This document shows, one piece after another, positions 8,624 through 16,865 of a DNA stretch of 64,000 nucleotides. Below the pieces are notes generated by a model, which saw only the letters and a program-made list of their open reading frames with translations, searched no databases and was not told where the DNA came from. The number at the start of each line of letters is the position of its first letter. Positions within the stretch are counted from its first letter, which is position 1. The translations under genes and the position numbers were made by a program. Origin of the DNA: CAYLPJ01 sp964385465. Its GTDB lineage: Bacteria > Planctomycetota > Phycisphaerae > SM23-33. The stretch lies in NCBI GenBank assembly GCA_964385465.1, contig CAYLPJ010000034.1, positions 1 through 64,000 of the forward strand. Direction: 5' to 3'.

Positions 8624-10084
8624 TCAACCCTCCCCGCCGGGCAGGCAGGCCAGGTCGGGCTTGCGGGCGGCGCGGGTCTCGTCGAGCCGGCCGACCGGCG
8701 TGGTCCGCGGGCAGGCGGCGAGCTGCTGGGGGTCGGTCTCGGCCAGGCGTGCGATCTCGATCATCGCGTCGGCGAAGGCGTCGAGGGTCTCCTTGGACTC
8801 GGTCTCGGTCGGCTCGATCATCATCGACTCGGGCACCGTCAGCGGGAAGTACACCGTCGGCGGGTGGAAGCCCCGGTCGATCAGCGCCTTGGCGACGTCC
8901 AGCGCGCGGACGCCCTTCTCGGCCTGCGGGGCGGCCGAGAGCACGCATTCGTGCTTGCAGATGCGGTCCACCGCGGCGGGGAAGTGCTCCTTGAGCCTGG
9001 CCATCAGGTAGTTGGCGTTGAGCACGGCGTTCTCGGCCACGCCGAGCAGCCCGTCGGGCCCGAGCATCAGCAGGTAGGCGTAGGCCCGCAGGACGATGGC
9101 GAAGTTGCCGTAGAACGGCGCGACGTAGCCGATGGACTTGGGCCTGTCGTAGTCCAGCCAGTAGGAGCCGTCCTCCCGCGCGGCGATGACGGAGGTGGGC
9201 AGGAACTCGACGAGGCGTTCGACGACCCCGACCGGCCCGGCCCCGGGCCCGCCGCCGCCGTGGGGCGTGGCGAACGTCTTGTGCAGGTTGACGTGGACGA
9301 TGTCGAAGCCGATCTCGCCGGGGCGGCACTTGCCCAGCAGGGCGTTGAGGTTCGCCCCGTCGTAGTACATCAGCCCGTCGACGGCGTGGACGCGGTCGGC
9401 GATCTCCTTGATCCGCGGGTTGAACAGCCCCAGCGTGTTCGGGCAGGTCAGCATCACGCCGGCGGTCTTCTCGTCGATCGCCCCGGCCAGCGCGTCGAGG
9501 TCCATCACGCCCTGCTCGTCGGAGGGGATGGTCTTGACGTCGTAGCCGGCGATGGCCGCGCTGGCGGGGTTCGTCCCGTGGGCGCTGTCGGGGATGAGGA
9601 TGGTCGTCTTGTCGTTGCCGCGGTCGGCGTGGTAGGCGGCGATGATCATCACGCCGGTCAGCTCGCCGTGGGCGCCCGCCAGCGGCTGCATCGTGAACGC
9701 CGCCATGCCGCAGATCTCGCGGAGCAGGCGGTCCATCTCGTGGAGGACCTCGAGGGCGCCCTGGACGCGCATCTGCCCGCCGGGAAGCTGCGGCAGCAGC
9801 GGGTGGAGGTAGGCGAAGCCCGGGTAGTGCGCCACCCGCTCGGTGGCCTTGGGGTTGTACTTCATCGTGCAGGAGCCCAGCGGGTAGAAGCCGTTGTCGA
9901 CGCCGAAGTTCCGCCGGCTCAGCTCGGTGAAGTGGCGGACGACGTCCAGCTCGCTGAGCTCGGGAAGCTCCGCGGGCGTCTCGCGCAGCAGCTCCTGCTT
10001 GATCGGCACCGGGCGGGAGACGTCCTTGGGGATCACCCGCACGCCGCGGCGGCCTGGAACGGACTTCTCGAAGATCAGCTTCAC
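8624..10084 (-). CDS. gcvPB: glycine dehydrogenase (decarboxylating) subunit 2
   Basis: 486 residues, the usual length of the split P-protein beta subunit. The PLP lysine lies in VHVNLHKTFATPHGGGGPG, and YYDGANLNAL is conserved. Together with subunit 1 it decarboxylates glycine and transfers aminomethyl to lipoyl-GcvH. The start is GTG at 10084, which overlaps the TGA of gcvPA as GTGA. The ribosome-binding site GGAGGTGA is embedded in the last codons of gcvPA, so translation is coupled. An upstream in-frame extension exists but lies within gcvPA and is rejected. Confidence 0.95.
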   Translation of the reverse strand: MKLIFEKSVPGRRGVRVIPKDVSRPVPIKQELLRETPAELPELSELDVVRHFTELSRRNFGVDNGFYPLGSCTMKYNPKATERVAHYPGFAYLHPLLPQLPGGQMRVQGALEVLHEMDRLLREICGMAAFTMQPLAGAHGELTGVMIIAAYHADRGNDKTTILIPDSAHGTNPASAAIAGYDVKTIPSDEQGVMDLDALAGAIDEKTAGVMLTCPNTLGLFNPRIKEIADRVHAVDGLMYYDGANLNALLGKCRPGEIGFDIVHVNLHKTFATPHGGGGPGAGPVGVVERLVEFLPTSVIAAREDGSYWLDYDRPKSIGYVAPFYGNFAIVLRAYAYLLMLGPDGLLGVAENAVLNANYLMARLKEHFPAAVDRICKHECVLSAAPQAEKGVRALDVAKALIDRGFHPPTVYFPLTVPESMMIEPTETESKETLDAFADAMIEIARLAETDPQQLAACPRTTPVGRLDETRAARKPDLACLPGGEG

Positions 10085-11415
10085 AGGATCACCTCCAGGG
10101 CGTGGGCGAGGTAGTCGATGTCTTCCTTCGTCCGCTTCTCGGTGACGGCGACGAGCAGGCAGTTGCTCATCTCCGGCCAGTACCGCCCGAGGGGGAAGCC
10201 GGCGGAGATGCCGCGCTGGAAGAGCCCGCGGATGACCTTGTCGGCGGCCATGGGCAGGTTGAGGACGAACTCGTTGAAGTACCACCGCTTGGGGAACCGC
10301 ATGGTCACCCCGTCGACGGCGGTGAGGCGCTCGCGGGCGTAGTCGGCCTTGGCGGCGCAGAGCTCGGCGAGCTCCCGCAGTCCGTGCTTGCCCAGCAGGC
10401 TCAGGTACACGATGGCCGTCAGGGCGCAAAGCCCCTCGTTGGTGCAGATGTTGCTGGTGGCCTTCTCGCGCCGGATGTGCTGCTCGCGGGCCTGGAGGGT
10501 GAGCACGAAGCCCTCGCGCCCGTCGGCGTCGACGGTCCGCCCGGCGACGCGCCCGGGCATCTTGCGGACGTGCCTGGCCCGCGAGGCCATGAAGCCCAGG
10601 TAGGGCCCGCCGAAGGCGACGGGCATTCCGAGGCTCTGGCCCTCGCCGACGACGATGTCGGCGCCCATGCTGCCGGGCGTCTTGAGGATGCCCAGGGCGG
10701 TCGGGTAGCAGGAGACCACCAGCAGCCCGCCGGCGGCGTGGACCATCTCGGCCAGGTCGCTGAGCTCGTCGATGCAGCCGAAGAAATTGGGGTTCTGGAC
10801 GATCACCGCCGCCGTGTCGTCGCCGAGCTTCGCCGCGATCGCCTCGCGGTCCGGCAGGCCGTTCCTCGACGGCGCCTCCTCCAGGTCGATCCCCAGGTTC
10901 GTCGTGTACGAACGGACCATCTTGCGGTAGATCGGGCTGACCGAGTCGTCCACGATCACCTGGCTGCGGCGGGTCACCCGCAGGGCCATCATGATCGCCT
11001 CGTACACCGCCGTCCCGCCGTCGTAGAGGCTGGCGTTGGCGACCTCCATGTCCGTCAGCCGGCAGATCGCCGACTGGAACTCGTAGATCGCCTGGAGCGT
11101 CCCCTGGCTGATCTCCGGCTGGTACGGCGTGTAGGCGGTGTAGAACTCGCTCCGCGCGACCAGCGCCTCGAGGGCGGCGGGGATGAAGTGGTCGTAGAAG
11201 CCCCCGCCGAGGAAGCTGACCAGCCCGGTGGTGTTGTGGTCGGCCAGGGCGGCGATCTTCGTGCGGACCTCCTGCTCGGTCAGCGCGGCCGGCACGTCCA
11301 GCTCGCCGCAGCGAAGCTCCGCCGGGATGTCCGCGAAGAGGTCGTCGAGGCTCTCGACGCCGATCGCCGCGAGCATCTCGCGACGCTGGGCGTCCGTGTT
11401 GGCGATGAAGGGCAT
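10081..11415 (-). CDS. gcvPA: glycine dehydrogenase (decarboxylating) subunit 1
   Basis: 444 residues, typical for the alpha subunit of the two-part P-protein. It begins MPFIANTDAQRREML, with family motifs YTPYQPEISQGTLQ, DGGTAVYEA, GEGQSLGMP and GGPYLGFMA. It works with GcvPB as a PLP-dependent glycine decarboxylase. The start ATG at 11415 shares one base with the gcvH stop (TGATG). The 3' end overlaps gcvPB by 4 nt. The split P-protein is found in many Gram-positive, planctomycete and thermophilic bacteria, whereas E. coli has a single long GcvP. Confidence 0.95.
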   Translation of the reverse strand: MPFIANTDAQRREMLAAIGVESLDDLFADIPAELRCGELDVPAALTEQEVRTKIAALADHNTTGLVSFLGGGFYDHFIPAALEALVARSEFYTAYTPYQPEISQGTLQAIYEFQSAICRLTDMEVANASLYDGGTAVYEAIMMALRVTRRSQVIVDDSVSPIYRKMVRSYTTNLGIDLEEAPSRNGLPDREAIAAKLGDDTAAVIVQNPNFFGCIDELSDLAEMVHAAGGLLVVSCYPTALGILKTPGSMGADIVVGEGQSLGMPVAFGGPYLGFMASRARHVRKMPGRVAGRTVDADGREGFVLTLQAREQHIRREKATSNICTNEGLCALTAIVYLSLLGKHGLRELAELCAAKADYARERLTAVDGVTMRFPKRWYFNEFVLNLPMAADKVIRGLFQRGISAGFPLGRYWPEMSNCLLVAVTEKRTKEDIDYLAHALEVIL

Positions 11416-11801
11416 CAGTGCTCCTGTTGCGAGAGGAACGTCTCGTAGGCGGCCGGGTCCATCAACGCGTCCAGTTGCGACGCGTCGGCCAGCTCCAGCT
11501 TGTACACCCACCCGGCGCCGTACGGGTCGCTGTTGACCAGCGCCGGGTCGTCCTCGACGGCGGGGTTCACCGCGGCGACCTTCCCGCCGACCGGCGCGTA
11601 GATGCTCGCCGCCGCCTTGGCCGACTCGATCGCGCAGGCCTCGTCGCCGGCGGCGAACTCCGCGCCCTCGGGGGGCAGCTCGACGAACGTCACGTCGCCC
11701 AGCGCCTCCTGGGCGTGGTCGGTGATGCCCACCGTCGCCACGCCGCCCTCGACGCGAACCCACTCGTGCTGCTCGGTGTACTTCAGATCGTCCGGTACCA
11801 T
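11415..11801 (-). CDS. gcvH: glycine cleavage system H protein (lipoyl carrier)
   Basis: 128 residues. The lipoyl domain is complete: WVRVEGGVATVGITDHAQ, then IESAKAAASIYAPVGG with the lipoylated lysine at Lys62, and the C-terminal NSDPYGAGW signature. It shuttles the aminomethyl group between P-, T- and L-proteins. ATG at 11801 is preceded by AGGAG (AGGAGACGCAGG). It lies 32 nt after gcvT and touches gcvPA. Confidence 0.95.
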   Translation of the reverse strand: MVPDDLKYTEQHEWVRVEGGVATVGITDHAQEALGDVTFVELPPEGAEFAAGDEACAIESAKAAASIYAPVGGKVAAVNPAVEDDPALVNSDPYGAGWVYKLELADASQLDALMDPAAYETFLSQQEH

Positions 11802-11833
11802 CCTGCGTCTCCTGAATCAGGCCGGCGCCGCCA

Positions 11834-12928
11834 TCACAGCGCCCGCCGGCACGTGCCTTCCTTGTACAGCGGCTTCTCGCCGACGGTCATGCCCAGCTCC
11901 GCCCGGGCGGTGCGGACCACCAGCTCGGCCCCGGCCTCCGCGGCCGAGGGCTCGACGTAGCCCATCGCGATCGAGACCTCCAGGCTCGGAGAGAACGCCC
12001 CGCTGGTGACCTCGCCGACCCGCACGCCGTCGCGGAGGATCGCGTCGCCGGGGTTGGCCCGCCGGCGCGTCGCCGACCGCAGCGCCGCCAGCCGACGCGA
12101 CGGGCCCGCGCCCGCCACCCGGCGAAGAGCCGACGCCCCGGGAAACTCCCGGTCCAGGTCCAACGCGAACTCCAGGCCCGCCTCGATCGGGTTGTGCTGC
12201 TCGCTCAACTCGTGGCCGTACAGCGGATAGCACATCTCCAGCCGCAGCGAGTCCCTCGCCCCCAGCCCGGCCGGGGCGACGCGGGGGTCGCCAAGCAGGT
12301 CTTCCCAGATCGCCGGCAGGTCCGGCCCGGCGGCCATGATCTCGTAGCCCAGCTCCCCCGTGTACCCCGTGCGGGCCAGCGTGACCGAACGCCCGCAGAC
12401 CGTCCCCCGCGCCACGCCGAAGTACCGCAGGCCCGAGAGGTCCACGTCCGTCCGCGTCGCCAGCACGTCCGCCGAGGCCGGGCCCTGGAGGTCCACCTTC
12501 CCCCAGCCGCGGTCGATCAGGTTCACCGCCTCCACGCCCGCCGGCAGGCGGTCGCGGACGCAGGCGAGGTCCCCCTCCGCCGTGCCGGCGTTGACCACCA
12601 GCAGCAGCTCGTCCTCGGCCGGTCGCATGAGGATCGTGTCGTCGATGACCCCGCCGTCGTCGTTCAGCAGGAAGCCGTACCTGCACCGCCCGACGCGGAG
12701 GCCCTCGGCGTCCTGGGTGCCCACCTTCGCGAACGCCGCCGGGGCGTCGGGGCCGGTGATGAGGAACTGGCCCATGTGGCTGGTGTCGAAGACGACCGCC
12801 TCGCTTCGGCATCGGCGGTGCTCGGCGAGGATGCCCTCGTACTGGACCGGCAGCCGCCAGCCGCCGAACTCCACGAGGCGTCCGCCGAGCCGCTGATGTG
12901 CCTCCAACAAGGGGGTCGTCTTCGCCAT
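11834..12928 (-). CDS. gcvT: aminomethyltransferase (glycine cleavage T-protein)
   Basis: 364 residues with family motifs FGGWRLPVQY, VVFDTSHMGQF, RTGYTGELGYE and GARDSLRLEMCYPLYGHEL. It transfers the one-carbon unit from GcvH to tetrahydrofolate and releases ammonia. ATG at 12928 is preferred because GGGAG lies 8 nt upstream and the protein then starts MAKTTPL; a GTG three codons earlier is the alternative. It is the first gene of gcvT-H-PA-PB-lpd. No convincing glycine riboswitch was found upstream. Confidence 0.95.
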   Translation of the reverse strand: MAKTTPLLEAHQRLGGRLVEFGGWRLPVQYEGILAEHRRCRSEAVVFDTSHMGQFLITGPDAPAAFAKVGTQDAEGLRVGRCRYGFLLNDDGGVIDDTILMRPAEDELLLVVNAGTAEGDLACVRDRLPAGVEAVNLIDRGWGKVDLQGPASADVLATRTDVDLSGLRYFGVARGTVCGRSVTLARTGYTGELGYEIMAAGPDLPAIWEDLLGDPRVAPAGLGARDSLRLEMCYPLYGHELSEQHNPIEAGLEFALDLDREFPGASALRRVAGAGPSRRLAALRSATRRRANPGDAILRDGVRVGEVTSGAFSPSLEVSIAMGYVEPSAAEAGAELVVRTARAELGMTVGEKPLYKEGTCRRAL

Positions 12929-13347
12929 GCCGTCCACTCCCGAATGCCTTTGCCCTCCCCCGCCACAGCCCGCCGCGCCGGCTGGCGCCGGGCAGCGGAA
13001 GGGATAACCCTACCACCTGCCCGACCGCCCCGCAAGGATCATTCTATCCCGCCCGGCAGGGCGGGTGTGTCGGTTCTGTCCACCCTTTCGGACAGTGGAC
13101 ACACGAGCAAACAATTGGTGTAAATACTTATATATAATATTCTTATGTTTAGTATCCCGTGTCCAACGGCTTGTCCGGGTGGACAGGCGTGTCCCGGGTG
13201 TCCCGGGGGGTGGACAGCCGGCGGCGGGGGATTCGCAGGCCCCAGCGGCGAGGCCGCCGGGCGGGCGAGACGTCCGCTGGCGGGGCGTCGCCCCGGTGAC
13301 CGTCGGGCGGGGGGAAACGGCAATTCAGCTCGCTTCCGGGCAACGCC
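12929..13347. other. divergent intergenic region between gcvT and the rrf2 gene
   Basis: No gene is visible. The region holds a GC-rich leader next to gcvT, a cluster of nine TGTCC/GGACA pentamers (13077-13216, listed separately) and an A+T-rich island at about 13104-13155. Within the island, TTGGTG (13115-13120) and TATTCT (13138-13143) form a 17-bp-spaced plus-strand promoter candidate. The gcv promoter must also lie here, but I could not fix it. Confidence 0.45.
13077..13216. repeat. cluster of nine TGTCC/GGACA pentamers in both orientations
   Basis: TGTCC starts at 13077, 13160, 13172, 13190 and 13199. GGACA starts at 13090, 13097, 13181 and 13212. Several pair as inverted repeats, for example TGTCC-4 nt-GGACA at 13172-13185 and TGTCC-8 nt-GGACA at 13077-13094. 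The position between two divergent metabolic units suggests operator sites, but degenerate repeat DNA is also possible. Confidence 0.5.
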
Positions 13348-13377
13348 TTGACAACGCCGCGCCAAATACAATACTAT
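13348..13377 (+). promoter_or_regulatory. sigma-70-like promoter of the rrf2-sulfur assimilation unit
   Basis: A consensus -35 TTGACA (13348-13353) and a -10 TACTAT (13372-13377) are 18 bp apart, followed by the GTG start at 13416 about 30 bp after the expected start site. The A+T-rich bases around and just after the -10 are where an Rrf2 protein could bind for autoregulation; this is inference. Confidence 0.6.
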
Positions 13378-13415
13378 ATCGATCAGGTAACTTTGGTACA
13401 GATGGAGTCGAGGCC

Positions 13416-13862
13416 GTGAACCTGTCTCAGAAATGCCTGTATGCCCTGCGGGCGCTGTTCGAGCTGGCCCGCCGGGAGGGGCGCGGGGCCGTGCCCGCCG
13501 CGGACATCGCCGCCGCACAGGACATCCCGCGGCGCTTCCTGGAGCTGATCCTCAAGGAACTCAAGCAGCCCGGGTGGGTCGAGAGCTTCCGCGGGCCGCG
13601 AGGCGGGTACGCCCTGGCCGTCCCGGCCGGGGGGCTGTCGGTCGGCGAGGTGGTCCGCTTCGTCGAGGGGCCCTTGGCGCCCGTCCGCTGCCTCGGCGAG
13701 GCCGGCGACGCCGAATGCTCCCTCCGCGGCCGATGCGCGTTCGCCGGCCTGTGGGAGCGGGCCGAGCGGGCCCTCGCCGACGTCTACGACCGGACCACGC
13801 TGGCCGACCTCGTCGCCGACGCCGAAGCCGAAGGACCCTACGTCCACGAGTACATCATCTGA
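13416..13862 (+). CDS. Rrf2-family transcriptional regulator with three cysteines
   Basis: 148 residues. The winged-helix start NLSQKCLYALRALFELA and the recognition part IPRRFLELILKELKQPGWVES, then GPRGGYALA, are typical of Rrf2. Three cysteines lie in the cluster-binding loop region: Cys92, Cys101 and Cys107 (RCLGEAGDAECSLRGRC). IscR and NsrR use cysteines in this region to bind an Fe-S cluster, so an Fe-S-sensing role is likely; CymR-type Rrf2 proteins lack them. The GTG start at 13416 is chosen because the domain begins there. It lies 60 bp upstream of the sulfite and APS reductase genes and probably controls them and itself. A 16-bp palindrome (13870-13885) sits just after its stop. Confidence 0.85.
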   Translation: MNLSQKCLYALRALFELARREGRGAVPAADIAAAQDIPRRFLELILKELKQPGWVESFRGPRGGYALAVPAGGLSVGEVVRFVEGPLAPVRCLGEAGDAECSLRGRCAFAGLWERAERALADVYDRTTLADLVADAEAEGPYVHEYII

Positions 13863-13922
13863 GCGAGCGGCGCCCGGCCGGGCGCGACGCCCCGACCGGC
13901 CCCGGCCCCACCGGAGACCGAC

Positions 13923-15293
13923 ATGCCCATCGACATCCCATTCCCCTGCAAGGCCATCCCCGGCGACCCGGGCGCCGCACGGCTGCTGGGGCTCTATCCC
14001 CAGCGCCGCGACGGGCTCTGGATGCAGCGGGTCAAGGTCCTCGGGGGGCGCCTCTCGCCCGAGCAGTGGTCGGGGCTGGGCCGCCTGGCCGAGGAGCTGA
14101 CCCCCACCGCCCCGCTGCACCTGACGACGCGGCAGGACATCGAGCTGCACGACCTGGACGCCGGGACGGCCCCCGAGGCCCAGCGCCGCCTGGCCGCCTT
14201 GGGCCTCTCGGGCGCCGGCGGCTGCGGCGACACGCTGCGGAACATCACGATCTGTCCCTGCTCGGGCCTGGCGCCCGGCTCGGTCGACCTGGCGCCGCTG
14301 GCCCGGGGGCTCCGCCGGCGGCTGGAGGACGTCGAGGGCATCGCCGAGCTGCCGCGGAAGTTCAAGATCGCCCTGGCCTGCGGCCGGCGCTGCGGGCAGC
14401 CCTGGATCAACGACCTCGGCTTCGTCGCCCGCCGCCGCGACGGGCGGCGGGGCTTCGCCGTCACCGTCGCCGGTTCGCTCGGTGCCCGCCCGGCCGCCGG
14501 GATCGAGCTGTTCGAGTGGGTCGAACCGGCCGACGTCGTGCCTCTGGCCCTCGCGGCCGTGGGGCTGTTCGCCGAGCTGGGCGACCGCCGGAACCGCCGC
14601 CGAGCCCGGCTGCGTCACGTCCGCGAGCGACTGGGAGACGCCGAGTTCACGCGGCTGCTGACCGAGCGGCACGGCGCCATCGTCGCGGCCGGCGACGGGC
14701 CCGCCCCCGCGCTGCCGCCGGCGGCGCCGGGCTTTGCGGCCCGCCGGACGCTGACGTTCGCCCACGGCGACGTGCCCCCCGCCGCCGCCGAGGCCCTGGC
14801 CCGCCTGGCCGGGCCCGGAGACCTCGCCGTCCGCGTCGCCAACGACCACCGCGTCGCCCTCTTCGCGTCCGGCGAGGCCTTGATCGACGACCGCCTCGCC
14901 GCCGAGCCGGCCCTGGCGGGCGCCGCCCGCCCGGCCCCGGCGGTGGTCGCCTGCCCGGGCACGCACTGGTGCAGCCGGGCGCTGGTGGACACCCGGACCG
15001 TCGCCGACCGCCTCGCCGAGCGCCTCGCCGGCGAGCTGCCCGCCGACGCCACCGTCTGCGTCTCCGGCTGCCCCAACGGCTGCGCTCACTCCGCCGTCGC
15101 CGACGTCGGCCTCTCCGGGTGCCTCGCACGCGACGGCAACCGCCGGATCGAGGCCTTCCACGTCGCACTCGGCGGGGCGATGGGGCGCGGCCCCGCCCTG
15201 GCACGCCCCGCGGCCGGAAAGGTCCCCGCGGACGCCGTCGCCGACACCGTATCCGACCTCCTGACGCGCCGGGAAAGCGAGGACGCACCATGA
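13923..15293 (+). CDS. siroheme-[4Fe-4S] sulfite/nitrite reductase
   Basis: 456 residues. The N-terminal ferredoxin-like half has HLTTRQDIELHDL, typical of the family. The coupled siroheme/4Fe-4S site is complete: Cys344-X5-Cys350 (CPGTHWC) and Cys379-X3-Cys383 (CVSGCPNGC). It carries out six-electron reduction of sulfite to sulfide (or nitrite to ammonia). The neighbouring APS/PAPS reductase makes sulfite the more likely substrate. It is shorter than plant-type ferredoxin enzymes. Its TGA overlaps the ATG of the next gene (ATGA). It shares the unit with the Rrf2 regulator. Confidence 0.88.
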   Translation: MPIDIPFPCKAIPGDPGAARLLGLYPQRRDGLWMQRVKVLGGRLSPEQWSGLGRLAEELTPTAPLHLTTRQDIELHDLDAGTAPEAQRRLAALGLSGAGGCGDTLRNITICPCSGLAPGSVDLAPLARGLRRRLEDVEGIAELPRKFKIALACGRRCGQPWINDLGFVARRRDGRRGFAVTVAGSLGARPAAGIELFEWVEPADVVPLALAAVGLFAELGDRRNRRRARLRHVRERLGDAEFTRLLTERHGAIVAAGDGPAPALPPAAPGFAARRTLTFAHGDVPPAAAEALARLAGPGDLAVRVANDHRVALFASGEALIDDRLAAEPALAGAARPAPAVVACPGTHWCSRALVDTRTVADRLAERLAGELPADATVCVSGCPNGCAHSAVADVGLSGCLARDGNRRIEAFHVALGGAMGRGPALARPAAGKVPADAVADTVSDLLTRRESEDAP

Positions 15294-16033
15294 CCGCCCC
15301 CGCCGCCACACTCGACGGGATCGACCTCGACGCGCTGGCCGACCTCTCGCCGGAGGCCCTGCTGCGTTTCGCCTTCGCGACGTTCGGCCGACGGGCCGCG
15401 ATCGGCACGAGCCTCCAGAAGACCGGCCTGGTGCTGGTGGACCTGGCCTCGAGGCTGGGCGTGGGCTTCCGCGTGTTCTTCGTGGACACGCTGCTGAACC
15501 ACGAGGAGACGTACGAGCTGCTCGAGGCGGTCCAGCAGCGGTACGGCATCGAGGTCGAGCGGTTCCAGCCGCGGGAGGAGGACATCGAGGGCCTTCACCG
15601 CTCGGCGGGCCAGTACGCCCATTTCCTGGCCCGCCGATCGTGCTGCCACGTCCGCAAGGTGCTGCCCCTGCGGCGGGCGCTGGAGACGGTGGACTGCTGG
15701 ATCGCCGGGCTGCGAGGCGACCAGTCCGACCACCGCCGCGAGCACGCCGCCAAGGCCGAGTGGTTCGAGACCGCCGCCGGGCGACGCATCCTCAAGCTGA
15801 ACCCCCTGCTCGACTGGGACGCCGACGCCATCGACGCCTACACCCGCGAACACGCCGTGCCCCGCAACGCCCTGTACGATTACGTTTCGCCGTACGGCGA
15901 GCGGTACTTCGTCATCGGCTGCCGCCCCTGCCACATCCCCGTCCGCGAGGACCTGGGCAAGCGGGCGGGCAAGTTCCCGTGGGAGCAGGGCAGCAAGGAA
16001 TGCGGCCTGCACGAGAAGGGCAGCGGCATCTGA
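15290..16033 (+). CDS. cysH: adenylylsulfate (APS/PAPS) reductase, Fe-S type
   Basis: 247 residues. Adenine-nucleotide-binding ATP-PPase-like fold (IGTSLQKTGLVLVDLA, VFFVDTLLNHEETYEL). The Fe-S ligands Cys118-Cys119 (RSCCHVRK) and Cys211-X2-Cys214 (GCRPC), with catalytic Cys238 in KECGLH, match the bacterial APS reductase subclass that binds a [4Fe-4S] cluster. It reduces activated sulfate to sulfite using thioredoxin. The start overlaps the reductase stop (ATGA). No ATP sulfurylase gene is in the window, so that step must be encoded elsewhere. Confidence 0.9.
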   Translation: MTAPAATLDGIDLDALADLSPEALLRFAFATFGRRAAIGTSLQKTGLVLVDLASRLGVGFRVFFVDTLLNHEETYELLEAVQQRYGIEVERFQPREEDIEGLHRSAGQYAHFLARRSCCHVRKVLPLRRALETVDCWIAGLRGDQSDHRREHAAKAEWFETAAGRRILKLNPLLDWDADAIDAYTREHAVPRNALYDYVSPYGERYFVIGCRPCHIPVREDLGKRAGKFPWEQGSKECGLHEKGSGI

Positions 16034-16087
16034 CCGCCGGGGGCGAAACGCCTACCTCCCCCGCCGGCCGGCCGCTACAATGCGGCC

Positions 16088-16852
16088 ATGGACGTGATCG
16101 CACTGCAATCGGGCAGCAACGGCAACTGCGTGGTGGTCGAGGCCGGCGGGGTGCGGCTGGTGATCGACGCGGGGATCAGCGGCAAGCAGGCGGCGCTGCG
16201 CCTGGCGGCTCGGGGTCGGGACATCGGCGAGGCCGACGCGCTGCTGCTGTCCCACGATCACGGCGACCACGCGCGCTCGGCGGGGGTTTTCCACCGGAAG
16301 TTCGGTCTGCCGATCCACGCCACCGAGGCCACCCTGGACGCCGCCGACGCCCGTCACGGTCTCGGCAGGCTCAGCGACACCCGCCCGTTCCGCGCCGGCG
16401 AGGCCCTGCGATTCGGCGAGGTGACCGTCCAGACCCTGCCAACGCCCCACGACGGCGTCGACGGCGTGGCCTTCATCGTCGACGACGGGCGGACCCGCCT
16501 GGGCATCCTGACCGACCTGGGCCACGTCTTCGACGGCCTGGCCGCCACCTTGGCGACGCTCGACGCCGTGCTCATCGAGAGCAACTACGACGAGGAGATG
16601 CTGGAGTACGGCCCGTACCCGGCGGCCCTGAAGAGCCGCATCCGCGGCGACGGCGGGCACTTGTCGAACGTCGAGGCCGCCGAGCTGCTCGCCGCCGCCG
16701 GCGGGAGCCTCCGCTGGGCCTGCCTGGGACATCTCTCCGGCGACAACAACACCCCCGCCGCCGCCCTGCGAACCCACCGCCGCATCCTCGGCGACCGCAC
16801 GCTCGGCCTCGCCGGCCGACACGAGGCAACCGCCGTCATGGCGGTGACATAG
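16088..16852 (+). CDS. MBL-fold metallo-hydrolase, WalJ/YycJ-like
   Basis: 254 residues. The start resembles YycJ/WalJ proteins (LQSGSNGNCVVVEAG). The metal-binding motif is SHDHGDHARSAG, followed by LGILTDLGH and the late signature ESNYDEEMLEYGPYP...GHLSN. These proteins are predicted exonucleases or phosphodiesterases linked to DNA repair or cell-wall division in Firmicutes; the role here is unknown. Cytoplasmic, no signal peptide. It lies 13 bp upstream of a radical SAM gene in the same direction. Confidence 0.82.
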   Translation: MDVIALQSGSNGNCVVVEAGGVRLVIDAGISGKQAALRLAARGRDIGEADALLLSHDHGDHARSAGVFHRKFGLPIHATEATLDAADARHGLGRLSDTRPFRAGEALRFGEVTVQTLPTPHDGVDGVAFIVDDGRTRLGILTDLGHVFDGLAATLATLDAVLIESNYDEEMLEYGPYPAALKSRIRGDGGHLSNVEAAELLAAAGGSLRWACLGHLSGDNNTPAAALRTHRRILGDRTLGLAGRHEATAVMAVT

Positions 16853-16865
16853 ACCCCGACCAGCC

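Noticed and set aside
12929..13110. Possible glycine riboswitch upstream of gcvT
   Set aside because: GGACAG occurs in the leader, but the conserved paired core of the riboswitch could not be built, and the same pentamer is part of a repeat cluster.
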